Below, one piece after another: positions 42,096 through 46,759 of a stretch of 46,759 nt of DNA. Origin of the DNA: Candidatus Accumulibacter aalborgensis (GTDB taxonomy: Bacteria; Pseudomonadota; Gammaproteobacteria; Burkholderiales; Rhodocyclaceae). Numbering within the stretch: the first letter of the stretch is position 1; each line of letters starts with the position of its first letter. The notes under the pieces are model-generated. The model was not told the origin of the DNA. It was given only the letters and a program-made list of their open reading frames with translations, and searched no databases. The stretch is from NCBI RefSeq assembly GCF_900089955.1, contig NZ_FLQX01000152.1, forward strand, positions 1 through 46,759. Direction: 5' to 3'. Position numbers and translations under genes: made by a program.

Positions 42096-43298
42096 CTACT
42101 CGCGCTCGCGGCGCGGCGGCGCTCGCTTGCCGATTCTGACCGCGGTGTCGATGACCTTGTTCTGGCGGCGCAACCTGAAACTTGCCGTATCGCCAGGCTT
42201 CTGGTTGGCAATCAGATCGAGCATGCCCTGCGGATCCTTGACCGCCCTGCCGTCGACCGCCAGCAGGATGTCTCCCGGCTTGATCCCGCCCGCATCGGCG
42301 GGACTGCCGCGCAGCACGCCGGCGATCAGGGCCCCGTTGGTATCCGGCAGGCCGAAAGACTCGGCCAGGTCTACCGAAATTTCCTGCGCCTCGACACCGA
42401 TCCAGCCACGCGTCACGCCACCGGTCTGGATGATCTGTTCCATGACGTTCTTGGCAATCGAGATCGGAATGGCGAAACCGATCCCGAGCGACCCACCCGA
42501 GCCGCTCGAACCGCCCGGACCGCCCGGGCGCGAGTAGATGGCCGTATTGATGCCGATCAGGTTACCCTGGCCATCGACCAGTGCGCCTCCCGAATTGCCG
42601 GGGTTGATCGCCGCATCGGTCTGGATGAAGTTCTCGAAGGCATTGAGCCCCAGATGCGAGCGACCGAGCGCGGAGATGATGCCCATGGTAACCGTCTGAC
42701 CGAAACCGAAAGGATTGCCGATGGCCAGAGTGACGTCACCGACGGCGACGTCGTCCATTTTGCCCAGCGTAATCGCCTGAAGGCTCAACTCCTTGCCGTT
42801 CTGCTCGCTGATCTGCAGCACGGCAAGGTCGGACTCTGGATCGCTGCCAACCACGCGGGCATTCAGGTTGCGGCCGTCGGCAAGGGCGATCTCGATCTGG
42901 TCAGCCCCTTCAACGACGTGAAAGTTCGTGAGAATATAGCCGTTGGGGCTGACAATGACTCCCGAACCGAGCCCGGAGGTCCGCGGACCGTCGCTGTCGG
43001 CGCCGTCACCAAAGAAATGACGGAAGACCGGGTCGTCAAGCAGAGGATGACGGCGCGTCTTGCTTTTCTGCGAGGTGAAGATATGCACTACCGAAGGGAG
43101 GGCCTTCTTCGCCGCCGCGCGAAAGGAAGTGGCGGCGACTGTCGGGGTGGCCGGCTGTGCCGACTGCTGCACGGCGACAACGCTGGCGCCAAACAGCGGC
43201 TGCTTGCCCAGCCACTCGGGTTTGAGCGTGCTGACGACGAAAAGAACGGCGAGACCAATCGTCACCGTTTGTGCAAAAATCAGCCAGAGCCTGCGCAT
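42096..43298 (-). CDS. DegS/AlgW-like membrane-anchored HtrA protease
   Basis: This 400-residue protein has one N-terminal membrane anchor (about 7-25), a trypsin-like domain with the triad H127 (TNFHVVEG), D157 (ESDLAVL) and S236 (NPGNSGGAL), and a single PDZ domain (about 298-390). One PDZ plus an anchor is the DegS/AlgW design, which starts envelope-stress signalling by cutting RseA/MucA-type anti-sigma factors. A Gly/Ser/Pro insertion (257-270) lies just before GIGFAIP, near the active-site loops. ATG 43298 is set by the anchor. Only 21 bp separate it from the divergent NIF3 gene. Confidence 0.9.
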   Translation of the reverse strand: MRRLWLIFAQTVTIGLAVLFVVSTLKPEWLGKQPLFGASVVAVQQSAQPATPTVAATSFRAAAKKALPSVVHIFTSQKSKTRRHPLLDDPVFRHFFGDGADSDGPRTSGLGSGVIVSPNGYILTNFHVVEGADQIEIALADGRNLNARVVGSDPESDLAVLQISEQNGKELSLQAITLGKMDDVAVGDVTLAIGNPFGFGQTVTMGIISALGRSHLGLNAFENFIQTDAAINPGNSGGALVDGQGNLIGINTAIYSRPGGPGGSSGSGGSLGIGFAIPISIAKNVMEQIIQTGGVTRGWIGVEAQEISVDLAESFGLPDTNGALIAGVLRGSPADAGGIKPGDILLAVDGRAVKDPQGMLDLIANQKPGDTASFRLRRQNKVIDTAVRIGKRAPPRRERE

Positions 43299-43319
43299 GG
43301 GCAAAACCGGAGCAAGTGA

Positions 43320-44066
43320 ATGAAACGCGAAGAACTGATCGGCTACCTGGACAATCTGCTGGAAGCAGGGCGTTTGCGGGATTATTGCCCAAACGGCCTG
43401 CAAGTGGAAGGACGGACTGATGTCCAGCGCCTGGTCGCTGGCGTCACAGCCTGTCAGGCACTGCTCGATGCCGCCGTCGAACGGGGCGCCGATGCCATCC
43501 TCGTCCACCACGGGTGGTTCTGGCGCGGCGAAGACGGTCGCGTCACCGGGCTGCGCAAGGCGCGTTTGCAGACCCTGCTCAAGCAGGACATCAACCTCAT
43601 CGCCTATCATCTGCCGCTCGACAACCATCCGGAATTCGGCAACAACGCGCAGCTCGCCGGGAAACTCGGCTGGCTGGCCGATGGTCGCTTTGGCGAGCAG
43701 GACCTTGGCTGGCTAGGGCGACTGGAGAGCCCGACCACCCTCTCCGATGTCGCCGGGAAAGTCGCCGGCGAACTGCAGCGCGTGCCGCTGACCATCGGCG
43801 ACCGAGAGCGCGTCGTCAGTCGCGTCGCCTGGTGTTCCGGTGCGGCACAGGGGCTGTTCGAACAGGCCATCACACTCGGCGTCGACCTCTACCTGAGCGG
43901 CGAAATCTCCGAACAGACGGTCCATCTGGCGCGCGAGTCGGGCGTCGCCTACATCGCCGCTGGCCACCACGCCAGCGAACGCTACGGCGTTCAAGCGCTC
44001 GCCGAACACCTGGCCCTGCGTTTCGGCATCGACTGTCAATTCGTCGACATCGACAACCCGATCTGA
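43320..44066 (+). CDS. NIF3/YbgI-family dinuclear metal protein
   Basis: The 248-residue protein belongs to the NIF3-like family, hexameric toroids with two metal ions, with proposed roles in GTP cyclohydrolase I-type chemistry or radiation resistance that are not settled. Motifs: DYCPNGLQVEG, ILVHHGWFWRG, AYHLPLDNHPEFGNN and the C-terminal AGHHASERYGVQALAEHL. GGAGC lies before the ATG. Pairing with a divergent HtrA protease is usual in betaproteobacteria, where petABC often follows; here it does not. Confidence 0.93.
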   Translation: MKREELIGYLDNLLEAGRLRDYCPNGLQVEGRTDVQRLVAGVTACQALLDAAVERGADAILVHHGWFWRGEDGRVTGLRKARLQTLLKQDINLIAYHLPLDNHPEFGNNAQLAGKLGWLADGRFGEQDLGWLGRLESPTTLSDVAGKVAGELQRVPLTIGDRERVVSRVAWCSGAAQGLFEQAITLGVDLYLSGEISEQTVHLARESGVAYIAAGHHASERYGVQALAEHLALRFGIDCQFVDIDNPI

Positions 44067-44157
44067 ATCACCGCCCAGCCGACATTCACAGCCAATCGGC
44101 CCGCGCCGCCGGCAATCTCTCAGTGCACACCGTCGACCAAGGTTCCGTCTGGCCAGC

Positions 44158-44478
44158 TTACTTGCTAGCTGGCCAAGAATACGATGCAATCGCATTGACT
44201 TGCATGCGATCGGCTGAGCGCCCCCACGAGCTGTCGCCGGCGGCGACGTTCAGAAGACCGCTGACCCATATCGCGTCCATGGTCTGCACGTCCTTGAGCG
44301 GCTTGTCGGAGACCACGTAAATGATCTGGTTGGCCGGCGGCGGCGGAACGTGAATGCAGGCGCCGAAGTAGGGCACGAGCAGAAACTCGCGCACTTCGCC
44401 CTTGACGCGTTCGAGGGGAATGGCAAAACCGGCGATGCGGATGGCTGCGCCGTTGAGCGACGCCGGACAGAATTCCAC
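44158..44478 (-). pseudogene. C-terminal part of a DUF3299 protein
   Basis: The frame encodes LNGAAIRIAGFAIPLERV, then EFLLVPYFGACIHVPPPPAN and QTMDAIWVSG, the core of DUF3299 proteins. The N-terminal third, including the expected signal peptide or lipobox, is gone; upstream the sequence turns into the permease gene in another frame. The family is found with DUF2796 and an ABC transporter in zinc-responsive operons. Any translation would need restart or frameshift. Bases 44067-44157 hold nothing evident. Confidence 0.75.
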
Positions 44479-45515
44479 CGACGGTGACCGCAACGCCTTC
44501 AAGGGCAAGCAACACCAGCAGTTCTCGCGGACGAGCTCCAACCGAGCGCAGGATCGCCAATTCGCGCCGGCGAGCATCGAGGCTGGCGAGGATCACGGCC
44601 ACCAGACCACCCAGCCCAACCAGGGCAACCAGCCACGAAACCAGCAGCAGCGCCTGCTCACCCTGCCCCACGACTTCCCAGAGCTGATCCAGCGCCACGC
44701 CGGGCATCACGCCCATCAGCGGTTCATCGACATCATCCGCGATGGCCCGCTGCATGGCAAAGACATCACCACGCTGTTTCAGGCCGACGAGTTGGACGGT
44801 AATGCTTTTGGCAGCGAGATCGAACTTCCTGACCAGTTCGGGCGGGATCGAAAAGCCCGGCACCGGGGCGCCGCCCTGCCAATCGAGATGAACAGCCTCC
44901 ATGCCGGCCAGGCTGATGTGCACGGTGCGATCGACGGGCGTGCCGGTGGGCGCCAGGATACCGACGACAAAGAAAGGCTTGTCGCCATGGGCGGCACCTT
45001 CGAGCGCGCCGCTGCCATGCGTCAGGACGATCTTTTGTCCGAGGCGATAGCCCAGCCGCCTGGCCACCTCGGCGCCAAGAACCGCGTCGAAGACGCCTTC
45101 GAAGGGCTTCCCGGCCTGCAGGCGCAAGAGCTGCCGATCGCCGTAGCGAAAGTGCGTGAAGTAGTCAAGGGAGGTGCCGAGGACCGGAAAGCCATGATGG
45201 GAGTCGCCCAGCGAGAGCGGGATGGTCCACGCCACGGCTGGATGACGGGAGATTTTTTGCGCCGACGTCCAACGCATATTCTGGCTGGCTTCGCCGATCC
45301 GGAAGACCGCATAGAGCATCAACTGGACTGGAGCGCGCACCGACCACCAGATCCGTTCCGGAAACCGATTGCGAGAAGCTCTCGCGGACGTCGTGGCGGA
45401 GGCGCTCGACGCCGACCAGCAAGGTCGTGGCGAGGGCGATGGAGAGCAGCGTAAAGCTCAGTGTGTAGCGCCGATTCCAGGCACTGCGCAAGGCGAGCGC
45501 GATCAGATAGCGCAT
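44465..45515 (-). pseudogene. MacB/FtsX-type ABC permease, frameshifted and truncated
   Basis: The 5' part (from ATG 45515) encodes a membrane helix and SVSGTDLVVGAR. Near 45340 the homologous sequence moves to another frame and continues PVQLMLYAVFRIGEASQNM through the periplasmic domain to helix LLLVSWLVALVGLGGLVAVI and RRRELAILRSVGARPRELL. At about 44467 the permease similarity stops: the last two helices are missing and the DUF3299 fragment follows out of frame. So one frameshift and one deletion junction. Relatives act in lipoprotein or small-molecule export type ABC systems; here it belongs to the DUF2796/DUF3299 operon. Confidence 0.8.
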
Positions 45516-45965
45516 CTAACACCTCCGGCGGCGGTCGTGACTGACGAAAAGTACTGTCGAACCGGCAGCGTTCGCCTCATGCAGGAGCAGATCGAGAAAT
45601 GCTTCCTGTCGCTCGGCATCGAGCGCGGAAGTGGGTTCGTCGGCAGTCAGCAGTTCGGGATGCCCGATCAGGGCGCGTGCTGCTGCCACGCGCTGCTGCT
45701 GACCCACCGACAGATCAGTGGCCGGACGCAGCCACAAGTCGCGGGCCAGATCGAGATGGCCCAGGAGATCAATGCTTCCGCTGGCGGGCACCAGCACGCC
45801 ACCGATCAGGCTCAGCAGGGTGCTCTTGCCGCAGCCGCTCGGTCCATGCAGGAAGGCATGCTCGCCACGCTGCAGACGCAGCTCGGGCAGATCCAGGCAA
45901 GCTGCGCTCTGACGAGGCCAGCGAAAGACCAGTCCCTTGATATCGACGACCGTTTCGCTTTTCAC
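45516..45965 (-). pseudogene. ABC ATPase with internal deletion
   Basis: The 149-codon frame keeps Walker A (GPSGCGKST), the signature LSVGQQQRV, Walker B (LLTADEPTSALD) and the switch His (FVSHD). Between LLGHLDLARDL and the signature about 60-70 residues are missing, including the Q-loop and most of the helical domain, and the tail after SHD is cut to RRRRC. Such a protein should not work as a normal ABC ATPase. It starts with GTG inside the DUF2796 stop (GTGA), and the permease ATG follows its stop at once, so operon spacing is preserved. Confidence 0.75.
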
Positions 45966-46408
45966 GGCTGCCAGATCAATGTGTTGGCCTTGGCTGAGAG
46001 CTTGGCCGCAGATTGCCGTTTGGCGGTCACCACTTGCGCCCGGATTTGCTGGTAGGCGGGGAAGGCGGTAAAGAGTCTCTCTTCCAGGCCCTGCAGCGCC
46101 GCAGGTTGGGCGCAGTGGAAGATGAATTCGCCATCCAGGTCGGCGTGCTCACGGCCAGTTCCCGCTTGATCGTCGCCCAGTGCGGCCTTCGCTGCAGTCA
46201 TGACGACAGGGGCTTCGCCGAGCAGCACGGGGTCAATGACCGCTGACCCCAGTTTCACGCTGGCCAGCTTGCAGCCAGCGCCTGGAGTGGGTACGAACAG
46301 CTTGTCGGCCTGACGTAACGGGCTTGCCGCGCGGCGTACCTTGTCCAGTTCCTTGTCGCCCTTGGGCGCGCGCTCGAAACCCAGCAGATTATCGTCATGG
46401 CTGCGAAT
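45962..46408 (-). pseudogene. DUF2796 (ZrgA-like) protein, 5'-truncated
   Basis: From about 46405 the frame reads NLLGFERAPKGDKELDKVR and, later, EHADLDGEFIFHCAQPAAL and FPAYQQIRAQVVTAKRQ, matching the C-terminal two thirds of DUF2796 proteins, periplasmic zinc-linked proteins. The signal peptide and His-rich N-terminal part are missing; a TAA at 46411-46409 closes the frame. A GTG at 46258 could start a 98-residue product. First gene of the decayed operon. Confidence 0.75.
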
Positions 46409-46411
46409 TTA

Positions 46412-46759
46412 GGCACACGCCGGCACCAGATGCAACATAGTTGCAAACGCATTGAGTGCATCACGTCTGCACGGGTTGCCGAACCGAACAGTTCTTGGCG
46501 CTCATGTTTCCGCTGGTGTTGGAATACAAGACCAAATTCAGCTTGCGCATGAAGCGCAAGAGGGCCGCCTGGGATTGACGCCATCCGGGCAAAAATCCTG
46601 GGCCTAACGCTGCTATGACAAACGAGTGGCGAGGCTCTGATGATGACAGCCCCCCCCATCGTGAAGTAAGGCCTTGATCATCATTCCGGCCACCCTCGCT
46701 ACGCCGCCATCGGCATCAGATAGGGCTGCTTGGGCGGTCGGGGTCGTCGGCGCGCCGGT
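46412..46759. other. 348-bp end region without a recognisable gene
   Basis: I find no coding sequence here that I can support. It contains a TGCAAC-ATA-GTTGCA palindrome (46431-46445), a run of eight Cs near 46650, and possibly debris of a mobile element in the last 100 bp, which I could not identify. Confidence 0.5.
46431..46445. promoter_or_regulatory. 15-bp palindrome upstream of the DUF2796 remnant
   Basis: TGCAAC-ATA-GTTGCA has perfect 6-bp arms and lies about 20 bp before the DUF2796 fragment. Because homologous operons are zinc-regulated, a Zur-type operator is conceivable, but the sequence does not match the enterobacterial Zur box that I know. Confidence 0.35.

Overview
The window looks like a chromosomal segment of a betaproteobacterium of the Rhodocyclales. 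The best guess is a relative of Candidatus Accumulibacter, inferred from gene content and not from any database match. Pointers are high GC, beta-type gene order (M16 pair/rsmD/coaD/fdx divergent from ftsYEX; his genes followed by hinT-tatABC), a short HisG, a two-domain polyphosphate:AMP phosphotransferase, a PEP-CTERM protein, and dispersed repeats of the 'SLTPDPSP' and 'GDERTPT' kinds.

Layout. 1-4219 (minus): ferredoxin, coaD, rsmD and a paired M16 protease/pseudoprotease. 4327-6901 (plus): overlapping ftsY-ftsE-ftsX, then rpiA. 7676-11874 (minus): yggX, argA, pap, rsmE. 11927-17514 (plus): redoxin, an inositol-monophosphatase-like enzyme, the P-loop Fe-S carrier mrp/apbC, dcd and a large Orn/Lys/Arg decarboxylase. 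17545-18700 (minus): a wrecked pst phosphate operon. 18995-22006 (plus): an acyltransferase stub, a GT4 glycosyltransferase, an LpxH-like phosphoesterase and sixA. 22121-25811 (minus): two alpha/beta hydrolases and an unusual pyruvate kinase-like protein. 26224-29756: mgtE, a secreted unknown and a CNNM/CorC-type protein, a possible magnesium neighbourhood.

30011-41085 holds histidine biosynthesis (hisG, hisD | hisC | hisB-H-A-F-I-E), hinT and tatABC. The his set is interrupted by a roughly 2 kb accessory island bracketed by two copies of a three-armed hairpin repeat. The island carries a mini PEP-CTERM protein, a gutted IS1595-type transposase, a MltR-like gene between perfect 10-bp inverted repeats, and a toxin-antitoxin pair with a clear promoter and operator. 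hisC is inverted relative to the other his genes. 41098-46408: an rtcB stub, a class II glutamine amidotransferase, a DegS/AlgW-like protease, a NIF3 protein, and a decayed operon resembling the zinc-linked DUF2796/ABC/DUF3299 system (Pseudomonas PA4063-PA4066 type).

A recurrent theme is genes that keep one or both ends but have lost their middle: pstS, an OlsB-like GNAT, the IS1595 transposase, the ABC ATPase, the permease/DUF3299 junction and rtcB. This is either real deletional decay or an assembly problem, and it is the most important thing to check. I did not find CRISPR arrays, rRNA or tRNA genes.
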